Source of the DNA: a bacterium UBA6154
GTDB lineage: Bacteria; Actinomycetota; Actinomycetes; S36-B12
Assembly: GCA_002422375.1 (NCBI GenBank)
Contig: DIUQ01000007.1
Coordinates: 1 to 48,120, forward strand
Length of the DNA: 48,120 nucleotides
Reading direction: 5' to 3'
Under the pieces are notes generated by a model. That model was given only the letters and a program-made list of their open reading frames with translations, ran no database searches and was not told the DNA's origin. A program made the translations under genes and the position numbers. Shown here piece by piece: positions 34,940 to 43,242 of this stretch (within the stretch, counting starts at the first letter, position 1; each line of letters opens with the position of its first letter).

Positions 34940-36595
34940 GTGACCCTCTCGGTGGCATTAGCCCAGTTCAACCCCATTGTGGGGGACCTGGCGGGCAATT
35001 CCATGAAAATTCGACAAGCCGCTACCCACGCGGCCCACGAGGGTGCCCATCTAGTCCTGTGCGGTGAAATGTCGCTCACGGGTTATCCGGTTGAGGACCT
35101 TGCCCTGCGCACCGACTTCCAACAGGCGTCTAAGGCAGCCATTACTGAACTGGCTCGGGATATTGCTGCTGACGGTCATGGCGATCTGACCGTGATCGTC
35201 GGTTTCCTTGACTCTACGTCTGATACCCCCTCCACAACGAGCCACCTGCGTGGTGAGCCGCGAAATGCGGCAGCGGTAATTCATGACGGAGTTGTGACCG
35301 CCCGCTACTTCAAGCATTTTCTGCCCAACTATGGCGTCTTTGACGAGGCTCGGTATTTCGTTCCGGGGTCCGAGCCACTGATTATTAATGTTCACGGCCA
35401 TACAGTCTGTCTCGCCATTTGCGAGGACCTGTGGCGGCCAGGAGGTCCAGTGGAGTGGGCTCGGCAAGGCAAGGCCGAGTTTCTTGCGGTGCTGAACGCC
35501 TCGCCCTATGAGATGAATAAAGACGATACTCGCCTGGCATTGTGCCGGGAGCGTGCGGCGGAATCGGGCGCGATCATTCTCTACACGAATATCGTGGGTG
35601 GACAAGACGAATTAGTTTTCGATGGCGGATCCATGATCGTGAACCCATCAGGTGAAGTGCTGGCTCGAGCTGAGCAATTTAACGACAGCACAACACTCGC
35701 TCACCTGGATCCTGATACGAATGCACAGGCGGGCAGCATTGCTCCACCTCTTGATGAATTAGCCGAAGTCTGGGCTGCCCTTGTCCTCTCACTTCGCGAC
35801 TATGTCACTAAAAATGGATTTCGTTCCGTTTTATTCGGGGCCAGCGGTGGGATTGACTCCGCGGTCGTGGGTGCTCTGGCATCAGACGCATTAGGGCCAG
35901 ATCGCGTTTTTGCCGTTGCCCTTCCCAGCCCTTATTCATCTGAACACTCCGTGGCCGATGCCTATGAATTAGCGGACAGAACGGGCCTTTCCATTCGAAC
36001 GATCCCCATCAAGCCAATTTTTGATGCTTACATGTCCTCCCTAGAGCTCACCGGACTCGCTGAGGAAAATCTGCAAGCGCGCATTCGCGGAACAACCTTG
36101 ATGGGCCTGTCCAATGCCGAGGGTCACCTGGTTCTCGCCACAGGTAACAAGAGTGAATTATCGGTGGGCTACTCCACGATCTACGGTGACGCGGTTGGCG
36201 GCTTTGCGCCAATCAAGGACATACCCAAGTCTTTGGTGTGGGAGTTGGCCCGCTGGCGTAATCACCAGGCAGAAGAACATGGTGAAACCCCACCCATTCC
36301 GCCGGCGAGCATCAGCAAAGAGCCAAGTGCTGAATTACGCCCGGACCAGCTCGACACCGACACACTGCCGGATTATCAGACCCTAGACGCCATCCTTGAA
36401 GCGTATGTCCATCACGATAACTCTGCGGACTACGTGATCTCCTTAGGCTTCGACCCGGACCTGGTCCGTCGAATAATTCGGCTGACCGACCTTGCCGAGT
36501 ACAAGCGACGCCAGTATCCACCTGGGACGAAAATTACGCTGAAGTCGTTCGGGCGGGACCGACGCCTCCCTATCACTAACCAGTGGCGCGGTTAG
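34940..36595 (+). CDS. nadE: Glutamine-dependent NAD+ synthetase
   Basis: Converts nicotinate adenine dinucleotide to NAD+ using glutamine nitrogen (551 aa). An N-terminal nitrilase-type glutaminase domain has the catalytic Glu in GEMSLTGYP, a Lys near FKHFLPNYGVFDE and Cys161 in AICEDLW; the C-terminal synthetase domain has the ATP-loop FGASGGIDSAVVGALA (about 300-314) and ATGNKSELSVGYSTIYGD. The GTG at 34940 starts the family N-terminus VTLSVALAQFNPIVGDL. Its stop overlaps the convergent tetR stop by four bases. It is a glutamine consumer beside the glutamine synthetase genes. Confidence 0.95.
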   Translation: MTLSVALAQFNPIVGDLAGNSMKIRQAATHAAHEGAHLVLCGEMSLTGYPVEDLALRTDFQQASKAAITELARDIAADGHGDLTVIVGFLDSTSDTPSTTSHLRGEPRNAAAVIHDGVVTARYFKHFLPNYGVFDEARYFVPGSEPLIINVHGHTVCLAICEDLWRPGGPVEWARQGKAEFLAVLNASPYEMNKDDTRLALCRERAAESGAIILYTNIVGGQDELVFDGGSMIVNPSGEVLARAEQFNDSTTLAHLDPDTNAQAGSIAPPLDELAEVWAALVLSLRDYVTKNGFRSVLFGASGGIDSAVVGALASDALGPDRVFAVALPSPYSSEHSVADAYELADRTGLSIRTIPIKPIFDAYMSSLELTGLAEENLQARIRGTTLMGLSNAEGHLVLATGNKSELSVGYSTIYGDAVGGFAPIKDIPKSLVWELARWRNHQAEEHGETPPIPPASISKEPSAELRPDQLDTDTLPDYQTLDAILEAYVHHDNSADYVISLGFDPDLVRRIIRLTDLAEYKRRQYPPGTKITLKSFGRDRRLPITNQWRG

Positions 36596-37227
36596 CCCGA
36601 GGATTTTCCTAGGACAAGTTCCACTACGTCCTCTGTGGACGTGCCACCGGGCGCGTCTAGGGACGACCACATGGCGAGATAGATAGATGAACCGACGAGC
36701 GCAGACACCACTGGTTCAACATTGTCGTGGTGAACAAACTCACCAGCAGACATACCCTCGAGCACGATCGCCTCAACGGTAGATCGACGGAACTTCACAA
36801 TTCTCTCGTACACCAGAGATGACAACTGCGGATTATCCTGGCCGGAACTTAGGACGGCTAACATGATGCGTCCATCTCTGGTGTCCGCCAGACTGTGACG
36901 CAGCGCGTCTAGCAGTGAAACCAGTCGTTCCCGAACGCTTCCTCGATCGGAGACACGTGGATGCTGTTCCCGCATATGCACAAGTGCGGAGAGAATCAAC
37001 TCTTCCTTCGAATCAAAGCGCCGATAGATACTTGCTTTACCCACTCCGGCACGGGCGGCGATTCCTTCAATACACACTGCGGCCATGCCTTGCTCAGCGA
37101 TTATGTCCAAAACTGCTTCAAGAATCCCGTTATCAACCTCGGCACTGCGCGGTCGACCGGCAGACCGAATCTCAGTGCCGGCTTCCTCGACCTTCTTTCC
37201 CTCGACCTTCTTTCCCTCGGAGTTCAT
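36592..37227 (-). CDS. TetR-family regulator of the MFS pump
   Basis: 211-aa TetR-type repressor. The DNA-binding helices are in GILEAVLDIIAEQGMAAVCIEGIAARAGVGKASIYRRFDSKEEL (about 33-76); the ligand-binding C-terminal part is variable. The N-terminus has a tandem GKKVE duplication from a 15-bp repeat. The ATG at 37227 overlaps the MFS stop as ATGA, so pump and regulator are one transcript and the regulator probably represses its own operon. A palindrome at 39087-39108 upstream of the pump is the likely operator. Confidence 0.9.
   Translation of the reverse strand: MNSEGKKVEGKKVEEAGTEIRSAGRPRSAEVDNGILEAVLDIIAEQGMAAVCIEGIAARAGVGKASIYRRFDSKEELILSALVHMREQHPRVSDRGSVRERLVSLLDALRHSLADTRDGRIMLAVLSSGQDNPQLSSLVYERIVKFRRSTVEAIVLEGMSAGEFVHHDNVEPVVSALVGSSIYLAMWSSLDAPGGTSTEDVVELVLGKSSG
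37187..37219 (-). repeat. 15-bp tandem duplication at the tetR 5' end
   Basis: The unit GAGGGAAAGAAGGTC occurs twice in direct succession on the minus strand and is followed by GAGG, encoding EGKKV-EGKKV-EE in the N-terminal arm of the regulator. Confidence 0.85.
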
Positions 37228-39008
37228 GATCTCCGTAGGCCCGGCTCTGTTGAGTCCTGCTCAGTTGATGTTCCGATTTCACCGGAAATCTCTTCCGGGT
37301 AGTTAGCGAATTCGGCCGCGATGACAGCATCGGTGGATGAATGTGCGGGGTCGGGAACAACGACGGGTTCACCGGTTACATCCGGAGAGATAGACATTTT
37401 TTGTGGTGGCGTGATGAGCGGAAGACCCAGCACAACAACGAGGAACGCAATCACAATAATTCCCGTGGAAATCCAGGCCGTAATGTGGCTGGCATTGAGA
37501 AATGCTTCAAATGCACCTGTTCGCAATAGATCAACCGTGGAGGTCGGGAGTGCCGTGGCCTGATCTAGCACGCTGACGGTTCCGACAATCGACTCAGCCG
37601 CAATGTCCTTGGCCTTGTCCGGGATCTCCGCCGGCAGGTCAGCCAAGTAGGGGTCGACATTCGCTGCATAGCGGGTCGCCAAAATTGTGCCAATCACGGC
37701 AACACCCAGTGCGCCTCCCACCTGGCGAACGGTGTTCTGCACCGCGGAACCGGCTCCTGCGCGCGCTAAAGGCAAAACATTTTGCATGACGGTCGATGCA
37801 GGTGCGATCACATTTCCCATTCCGAACCCAAAAACAAAGAAGATCACAAGGACAAACCACAACGGTGTATCTATCTGCAGGAACGCGAGTGCGGCCAACG
37901 AGAATCCGACGGCACCGAGACCCACGGACATGACAGCTTTGTATCCGAATCTATTGACCATGGCTGCTGATCTTGGTGCGGCAATAATCTGCCCGATCGC
38001 AAACGGCATAAAGCATAAACCGGCGGTGAGCGTGTCAAACCCTCGGAGAATTTGAAGATAAAAAGGAAGTACAAATGTGATCCCCGACAGGGCGAAAAAG
38101 GCCAACGTCACTGCGATCAGGCTGACGGCATATCCACGGTTCTTGAACAGGGCAACATCGAAGGATGCGTGATCGCTCCGGGATTCAATCCATAGAAACA
38201 AGGCAATGATTGCGAGACCGAGGAGCACCGGTACGAGAACAGATGGTGTGATCCATTCTCGCGTTTCGGAGGCGTGAATGATTCCATAGATCAACAAACC
38301 CAGCCCCGTGAAGGAGATCAGTAGGCCCGGTATGTCGAGGGCCCGCGGATGCGGATTCTTAGTTTCTGGTACGACCTTCCAAATAGCAATGAGTCCTATC
38401 GCAACAATGGGCACGTTGATAAGGAACACAGAACCCCATGAGTTCCCCAGCAGCCATTCAAAGAGTTGGGGGTTTTGTAGTAGGGCGCCGCCCAGCACCG
38501 GACCCAATGCAACCGCAGCGCCCACCGCTCCCGCCCAGGCACCAATCGCCTTTCCACGTTCATGCGGAGGGAACACCACCGTGATAATCGCGAGCGTTGT
38601 GGGAAGAACGGCAGCTCCACCAATTCCCATCACAGCACGCATCCCAATCAGCATGCCGGCATTAACGGAGAAAGCAGCAATGAGAGAAGCGATCGCGAAG
38701 ATCGACAATCCCATAATCAACACCCGCTTGCGCCCGATGCGATCACCCAGAACACCCCAGGTGAACAACAAGGCGGCAAAGACCAGAACATACGAGTCCA
38801 CGGCCCAGACCAGTTCACTCTGGGAGGCTTCGAGATCACGCTGAATGGTGGGGAGCGCGATATTCAGAATGGTGTTGTCCAGCACCACAACCAACAGACT
38901 GACCACCAACACTGCCAGAATAGGCCAACGCCGCGGATGGCCCTCTGATCCAAATGCGCCGAATTGATCGGCGGCTGGATTCGCGGGGGTGGGCTCGGCA
39001 GGGGACAT
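37224..39008 (-). CDS. MFS multidrug exporter, EmrB/QacA (DHA2) type
   Basis: 594-aa, about 14-helix drug:proton antiporter. Motif D1 LDNTILNIALPTIQRDL (near 47-63), motif A GVLGDRIGRKRVLI, motif C GAAVALGPVLGGALL and the DHA2 features around FVLPFYLQILRGF are clear. The acidic C-terminal tail (about 70 residues) is cytoplasmic. The ATG at 39008 (MSPAEPTPANP) has GGAG five bases upstream; the open frame further upstream to 39164 is non-coding. It is followed without a gap by its TetR regulator. Substrates unknown. Confidence 0.93.
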   Translation of the reverse strand: MSPAEPTPANPAADQFGAFGSEGHPRRWPILAVLVVSLLVVVLDNTILNIALPTIQRDLEASQSELVWAVDSYVLVFAALLFTWGVLGDRIGRKRVLIMGLSIFAIASLIAAFSVNAGMLIGMRAVMGIGGAAVLPTTLAIITVVFPPHERGKAIGAWAGAVGAAVALGPVLGGALLQNPQLFEWLLGNSWGSVFLINVPIVAIGLIAIWKVVPETKNPHPRALDIPGLLISFTGLGLLIYGIIHASETREWITPSVLVPVLLGLAIIALFLWIESRSDHASFDVALFKNRGYAVSLIAVTLAFFALSGITFVLPFYLQILRGFDTLTAGLCFMPFAIGQIIAAPRSAAMVNRFGYKAVMSVGLGAVGFSLAALAFLQIDTPLWFVLVIFFVFGFGMGNVIAPASTVMQNVLPLARAGAGSAVQNTVRQVGGALGVAVIGTILATRYAANVDPYLADLPAEIPDKAKDIAAESIVGTVSVLDQATALPTSTVDLLRTGAFEAFLNASHITAWISTGIIVIAFLVVVLGLPLITPPQKMSISPDVTGEPVVVPDPAHSSTDAVIAAEFANYPEEISGEIGTSTEQDSTEPGLRRS

Positions 39009-39086
39009 CGGGACTCCATATATAGGTGCGGTTGACGGTATAGGTCTTATAGAAGCGGCGGGGTTGGGGTTGGACGCCGCCCGTAT

Positions 39087-39108
39087 TACGAAACGCATGC
39101 GTATCGTA
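39087..39108. promoter_or_regulatory. Palindromic operator candidate for the TetR/MFS operon
   Basis: A 22-bp palindrome: TACGA (39087-39091) and TCGTA (39104-39108) flank the perfect 10-mer ACGCATGCGT (39093-39102), the only mismatch being the A:A pair at 39092/39103. It lies 79 bases before the MFS start with TAATAC hexamers at each end on the minus strand. Size and symmetry fit a TetR dimer site; binding is inferred. Confidence 0.6.
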
Positions 39109-39216
39109 TTAGAGCCTGTCCTTGCTCTCCACACACCGCCATGCCATGATGGTGGAGCACGCATTTCTCAACATGGTCCGGGGACTCCGCGAGGAGCCTC
39201 GAGATTGGAGAACAAG

Positions 39217-40050
39217 ATGTCTGTTCACGCGCCCAGCACGCCCGGAACTTCTATTCGGCGGCATACCCTCCGTGATCTGTCGGAACTCTCTCACGAGGGT
39301 ACGCACTGGTCCATGATCACGGCATACGACTACATCACCGCCGGGATTTTTGAACAAGCCGGTGCGCACTCCCTGCTCGTGGGTGACTCCGCGGCCATGG
39401 TGGTCTACGGCTACGACACCACTATCCCCGTCACTATCGAGGAACTTGTTCCGCTGGTGCGAGCTGTCGTTCGGGGGTCGCAGCGAGCGCTCGTGGTGGG
39501 AGATCTCCCCTTCGGCAGTTATCACGCGTCCGTCGCCCAAGCCATTGAAACCGCCTCAGCATTTATGAAAGATGGTGGCGCCCAAGCAGTCAAGGTGGAG
39601 GGTGGCCGATCCGTTCTGCCTCAGGTCGAGGCCCTCGCTAGTGCCGGTGTTCCCGTCATTGGACACCTGGGACTCACCCCGCAAGCTGTTCACGCCCTCG
39701 GCGGCTATCGGGTTCAAGGACGGGGCGAATCAGGTGACATGCTCTTACAGGATGCGAAAGCACTGCAATCAGCGGGTGCCATGGCACTTGTCTTGGAGGC
39801 TATTCCTTCGGACTTAGCCGCACGAGTCACCGACATGCTCGATATTCCTACTATTGGAATTGGAGCTGGAAACTCTACGAACGCCCAAGTGATTGTGTGG
39901 CAAGACCTGCTCGGTATGACTGAACATCAGCCTCCGAAATTCGTCAAGCAGTACGCACAACTTCGACTACCTATTCGCGACGCAGTTGCCGCATGGATAA
40001 CCGATGTCGCCTCGGGAGATTTTCCTGGACCGGAACACACCTACCACTAA
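39217..40050 (+). CDS. panB: 3-methyl-2-oxobutanoate hydroxymethyltransferase PanB
   Basis: First enzyme of pantothenate synthesis, adding a hydroxymethyl group from methylene-tetrahydrofolate to 2-oxoisovalerate (277 aa). Family blocks are MITAYDYITAGIFEQAG, LLVGDSAAMVVYGYDTTIPVTIEEL (metal-ligand Asp), DLPFGSY, VKVEGG, HLGLTPQ and the catalytic Glu in LVLEAIPSDLA. The ATG at 39217 (MSVHAPSTPG) has GGAG six bases upstream; a longer frame to 38989 overlaps the MFS promoter and is rejected. panC and panD are not in the window. Confidence 0.95.
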   Translation: MSVHAPSTPGTSIRRHTLRDLSELSHEGTHWSMITAYDYITAGIFEQAGAHSLLVGDSAAMVVYGYDTTIPVTIEELVPLVRAVVRGSQRALVVGDLPFGSYHASVAQAIETASAFMKDGGAQAVKVEGGRSVLPQVEALASAGVPVIGHLGLTPQAVHALGGYRVQGRGESGDMLLQDAKALQSAGAMALVLEAIPSDLAARVTDMLDIPTIGIGAGNSTNAQVIVWQDLLGMTEHQPPKFVKQYAQLRLPIRDAVAAWITDVASGDFPGPEHTYH

Positions 40051-40063
40051 CGCCCGTCGCAGA

Positions 40064-40759
40064 CTAGCCAATGTCAGTGATGTGCACTCCTGCGTGACCC
40101 TTGTAACGACGATTCATGGAAATCAAATTCGCGGTGAATGCCTCAATTTGACCGGCATTGCGTAGCTTTCCAGCATAAACACCGCGCATGCCCGGAATTC
40201 GTCCGGCGAGTTTTTCCACTGCATCGGTCGCGGCACGGGAATCACCCACCACGAGGACATCACCTTCAATGCTGGCGACATTCGGATCGAGCAGCAACTT
40301 CGCCGAAATATGATGGAAGGCGGCGACCACTGTTGACTCTGGTAAAACGGCCTGAGCCTGTTCGGCTGCTGAACCTTCCGGGACATCGAGACCGAAGGCA
40401 CCCCCTTTATCGAATCCCAATGGGTTCACGCAATCAACAACAATTTTCCCAGTAAGTGACGGCGCTAAACTCTCGAGTAATTCTTTATGCCCGTCCCAGG
40501 GCACAGCCACAATGACAATGTGGCTCGATAACGCAGTGTCGTCATTCGACATACCGCGCACAGTCTCACCAATCTCACGAGCCACATCCGACGCACGTTC
40601 CGCTGTCCGCGAGCCGATAATTACCGACAAGCCTGATTGCGAAAGCCGGGTTGCTAATCCACGCCCCTGTTCGCCGGTACCTCCCAGCACGCCAATTACT
40701 GCGTTATCTACATTGATTTCAGCTGGCGTTTCCGACAATGCGTTAACAGGTTGTGTCAT
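40064..40759 (-). CDS. npdG: NADPH:F420 oxidoreductase (F420-dependent NADP reductase)
   Basis: 231-aa enzyme moving hydride between NADPH and coenzyme F420. The NADP Rossmann motif is IGVLGGTGEQGRGLATRL with SRT downstream, followed by VIVAVPWDGHKELL, VDCVNPLGFDKGG, VVAAFHHISAKLL and VLVVGDSRAATDAV, the order of the NpdG family. It implies that the organism makes F420. The start is uncertain: ATG 40759 (MTQPVNALSE) is chosen, ATG 40783 is possible, and neither has a clear ribosome site. It is convergent with panB and divergent from the H1-like gene. Confidence 0.88.
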   Translation of the reverse strand: MTQPVNALSETPAEINVDNAVIGVLGGTGEQGRGLATRLSQSGLSVIIGSRTAERASDVAREIGETVRGMSNDDTALSSHIVIVAVPWDGHKELLESLAPSLTGKIVVDCVNPLGFDKGGAFGLDVPEGSAAEQAQAVLPESTVVAAFHHISAKLLLDPNVASIEGDVLVVGDSRAATDAVEKLAGRIPGMRGVYAGKLRNAGQIEAFTANLISMNRRYKGHAGVHITDIG

Positions 40760-40945
40760 GGTGTGAATAGTGCCAGATCCCATCAACTCGCGCACTTTCA
40801 GTGCACCTTTCGGGTGACATTGCATAGCACGCGCGCGACACGACATTTATGATTGACGCGAATATCTTTGTATTTTTCCTTATGCTCTGTCACAGTTCTA
40901 CTTGAACTCTGCAAAGCGCAGAGATCAAACGACACGGGAGGCAAC

Positions 40946-41254
40946 GTGGCGGTCGCAAAGAAGACTGCACGCAAGGCGTCTGCTAAGAAGGCAGCACCTC
41001 GCAAGGCAGCAAAGAAGCCCGCAAAGCGCACTGTCAAGAAGGCAGCAGCGAAGCGGACAGTCAAGAAGGCAACGAAGCGGACTGCCAAGAAGGCAACCGC
41101 TAAGAAGGCCGTCAAGCGGACTGTTAAGAAGGCAGCCAAGAAGGCAGCTCCTCGCAAGGCAGCCAAGAAGGCAGCTCCTCGCAAGGCAGCCAAGAAGGCA
41201 GCTCCTCGCAAGGCAGCCAAGAAGGCTACCAAGCGCACAGCACGCAAGAAGTAG
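40946..41254 (+). CDS. Histone H1-like Lys/Ala-rich DNA-binding protein
   Basis: 102-aa extremely basic protein made almost only of Lys, Ala, Arg, Thr, Val and Pro, built from AAKK, KRTVKKA and AAPRK units, like the H1-like C-terminal tails of actinobacterial HupB. It has no folded HU domain and probably coats DNA or RNA nonspecifically. The GTG at 40946 has GGGAGG just upstream; the frame reaches back to 40853 but that part is unlike the rest. It ends with three exact 27-bp repeats and a strong terminator. Codon use is uniform and unlike its neighbours because of the repeats. Confidence 0.85.
   Translation: MAVAKKTARKASAKKAAPRKAAKKPAKRTVKKAAAKRTVKKATKRTAKKATAKKAVKRTVKKAAKKAAPRKAAKKAAPRKAAKKAAPRKAAKKATKRTARKK
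41144..41224 (+). repeat. Three exact 27-bp tandem repeats in the H1-like gene
   Basis: Copies begin at 41144, 41171 and 41198 and each encodes AAPRKAAKK. The copies appear identical at the nucleotide level, so the array is recent or homogenised and its length may vary between strains. Confidence 0.93.
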
Positions 41255-41279
41255 TCTTTATAAGTATTTCTACTTCACG

Positions 41280-41310
41280 AAAAGGGCCCACACAGAGTGT
41301 GGGCCCTTTT
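41280..41310. terminator. Strong bidirectional terminator
   Basis: Perfect 14-bp arms 41280-41293 and 41297-41310 with a 3-base loop: GGGCCCACAC paired with its complement, flanked by AAAA and TTTT, which provides a U-tract on both strands. It serves the H1-like gene (+) and the small gene at 41334 (-). Confidence 0.92.
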
Positions 41311-41333
41311 CCAATTGTTGATTTTCCCTGTAA

Positions 41334-41492
41334 TTACTCGTCGTCCGCGTCAAAGGCAGCGTTTCGCTCTGCTGCTAATTCCATGGCATGCGTGGCCTCG
41401 GTCTCCGTTTCATAAGGACCCATTCGCTCCGAATTCGGGCATCCGTCTTCCGGCTCAACCCGTTGATGTTCGAGGCAGTAGTACCAGCTCAT
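41334..41492 (-). CDS. Small conserved acidic protein
   Basis: 52-aa protein I recognise as a short actinobacterial family (MSWYYCLEHQRVEPEDGCPNSERMGPYETETEATHAMEL...). Two cysteines (YYCLEH and DGCPN) with a nearby His could bind a metal, but this is not a full zinc ribbon. The ATG at 41492 has GGGAG four bases upstream; the frame reaches back to 41528, but that start lacks a ribosome site. Function unknown. Confidence 0.82.
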   Translation of the reverse strand: MSWYYCLEHQRVEPEDGCPNSERMGPYETETEATHAMELAAERNAAFDADDE

Positions 41493-41591
41493 GTCGCTCC
41501 CATTCCCAATGTATGACGTAATGACCACAGCCTAATCATTCGAGATAGTGATTGGTGAGACTCTCCCCCACCCCATGAATTCCTTCATCCC

Positions 41592-41597
41592 TAGAAT
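41592..41597 (+). promoter_or_regulatory. -10 hexamer for leaderless map
   Basis: TAGAAT, a near-consensus -10, ends 6 bases before the map ATG at 41604; there is no ribosome site. Confidence 0.68.
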
Positions 41598-41603
41598 TCG
41601 ACC

Positions 41604-42479
41604 ATGACACCGACCACGCGAACCGCACTCACCCCCGGTCGGATCAGCGCCACTCGTTCCGTTCCCTCACCTATTCCGCGCCCGGAGTATGTGGGCAAGC
41701 CCGGCCCGAGTCCATTTGGTGGAACCGATGTGCAAACCGAGGAAACTATTGAACGGATGCGGATCGCCGGGCGCATTGCTGCCAACGCATTAGCTACGGT
41801 GGGCGCAGAGGTTACGCCTGGGGTGACCACCGACATGCTGGACAAGATTGGCCACGAGTACCTCTGTGATCACGGCGCTTACCCGTCAACGCTCGGCTAT
41901 CGGGGATACCCCAAGAGTCTGTGCTCATCCCTGAACGAAGTGATCTGCCATGGAATCCCTGACTCCACCGTCCTCGAAGATGGAGATATTTGCAATATCG
42001 ATATCACCGCCTTTATTGGTGGAGTGCACGGTGACACGAACGCCACCTTTCTTTGCGGCAATGTCGCGCAGGAAGCTCAACTTCTCGTGGAACGGACCCA
42101 TGAGGCAACCATGCGGGCCATTGCCGCCGTCAAACCCGGTCGGACGGTGAACGTCATTGGCCGAGTAATTGAGAGTTTTGCCAAGAGGTTCAACTACGGA
42201 GTTGTCCGAGATTTCACTGGTCACGGAATCAGCACGTCATTTCATAGTGGGCTGATCATTCCCCATTTCGACGATCCGAATGCAACCCAGGAGCTACTCC
42301 CTGGCATGACATTCACAATTGAGCCCATGTTGACCCTAGGCACCATTGCATTTGACATGTGGGAGGACGGTTGGACGGCAACCACCAAGGACAAATTATG
42401 GACGGCACAGTTTGAGCACACTCTGGTTGTGACCGACGATGGTGCCGAAATACTCACACTCGCCGACCCGAGCGTCTAA
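41604..42479 (+). CDS. map: Methionine aminopeptidase, type I with N-terminal extension
   Basis: Removes initiator Met from new proteins. The 291-aa protein has a 40-residue N-terminal extension with the PxxP motif ([18 protein letters not shown]) of the SH3-binding actinobacterial class. The five metal ligands are visible: Asp in [10 protein letters not shown], Asp in HGDTNATF, His in TGHGIS, Glu in FTIEPM and Glu in AQFEHT. Start chosen because the extension is conserved from its first residues ([11 protein letters not shown]) and the -10 lies 6 bases upstream. ppgK begins 11 bases after the stop. Confidence 0.96.
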   Translation: MTPTTRTALTPGRISATRSVPSPIPRPEYVGKPGPSPFGGTDVQTEETIERMRIAGRIAANALATVGAEVTPGVTTDMLDKIGHEYLCDHGAYPSTLGYRGYPKSLCSSLNEVICHGIPDSTVLEDGDICNIDITAFIGGVHGDTNATFLCGNVAQEAQLLVERTHEATMRAIAAVKPGRTVNVIGRVIESFAKRFNYGVVRDFTGHGISTSFHSGLIIPHFDDPNATQELLPGMTFTIEPMLTLGTIAFDMWEDGWTATTKDKLWTAQFEHTLVVTDDGAEILTLADPSV

Positions 42480-42489
42480 GTTTCTCTCA

Positions 42490-43242
42490 ATGACCTCTGA
42501 CCTCACTCCGGTATCGACCCTGGCCATTGACGTCGGCGGCAGCGGCATTAAAGCCCTTGTTCTCAACCAATTCGGGCAGCCCCTCAACGAACGGGCTCGG
42601 ATCGATACTCCATACCCATGCCCCCCCGAACTTTTCCTCAGCGTGGTGTCCGATCTCGTACAGGGGTCTCCTGCATTTGATCGGGTGTCGATTGGCTTTC
42701 CCGCTATGGTCCGCGATGGCAAGACCCTACGAGTGGTTGCCTTTGCCCGAGCAGTCAAGGACGGTCCACGGGATCCCGAATTATTCGCATTGTGGGATGG
42801 CTTTCCGCTCGAGAAGAAAATATCCCGCCTCTTTGGAGTTCCAACATTGCTCGCCAACGACGCTGATGTGCAAGGGTGCGCGGTGGTCTCAGGTAAAGGC
42901 ACCGAATTTGTCATGACCCTCGGAACCGGCGTAGGTACGTCTCTGTTTCATCACGGGCACTTACTCCCCCACATGGAGTTATCACACGGCACATTCGCTG
43001 GGGAGAGCATTGATATTGCTCTTGGTAATGCCAACCGAAAGGTCATCGGAAATAAGCGATGGGCGAAACTTGTAGCACGGGCTGTGGATGACTTTGACGC
43101 TAAATTATTTCCTGACAGAATTTATATCGGCGGCGGTAACTCAAAGCTGCTGGGCGACATGGATCTCGGCCCGCTCGTGGAAATAGTGCCCAATACGGCA
43201 GGACTCATTGGTGGGGTCAAACTGTGGGAGTTCAGCGAATGA
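42490..43242 (+). CDS. ppgK: Polyphosphate glucokinase (ROK family)
   Basis: Phosphorylates glucose using polyphosphate or ATP (250 aa). Motifs: phosphate-1 LAIDVGGSGIKALV (11-24), SIGFPAMV, the catalytic LLANDADVQGCAVV and phosphate-2 LGTGVGTSLF. The PpgK-type KDGPRDPELFALWDGFPL segment separates it from ordinary ROK glucokinases. ATG at 42490 with no clear ribosome site, 11 bases after map. Its stop overlaps the marR start as ATGA. Donor preference is inferred from family. Confidence 0.9.
   Translation: MTSDLTPVSTLAIDVGGSGIKALVLNQFGQPLNERARIDTPYPCPPELFLSVVSDLVQGSPAFDRVSIGFPAMVRDGKTLRVVAFARAVKDGPRDPELFALWDGFPLEKKISRLFGVPTLLANDADVQGCAVVSGKGTEFVMTLGTGVGTSLFHHGHLLPHMELSHGTFAGESIDIALGNANRKVIGNKRWAKLVARAVDDFDAKLFPDRIYIGGGNSKLLGDMDLGPLVEIVPNTAGLIGGVKLWEFSE

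Noticed and set aside
38989..39216. N-terminal extension of panB
   Set aside because: It crosses the MFS start and the palindromic operator; PanB homologues begin close to MSVHAPST and a ribosome site is present there.
41144..41224. CRISPR-like or satellite array
   Set aside because: The 27-bp units are in frame and encode AAPRKAAKK within an H1-like gene; there are no spacers.
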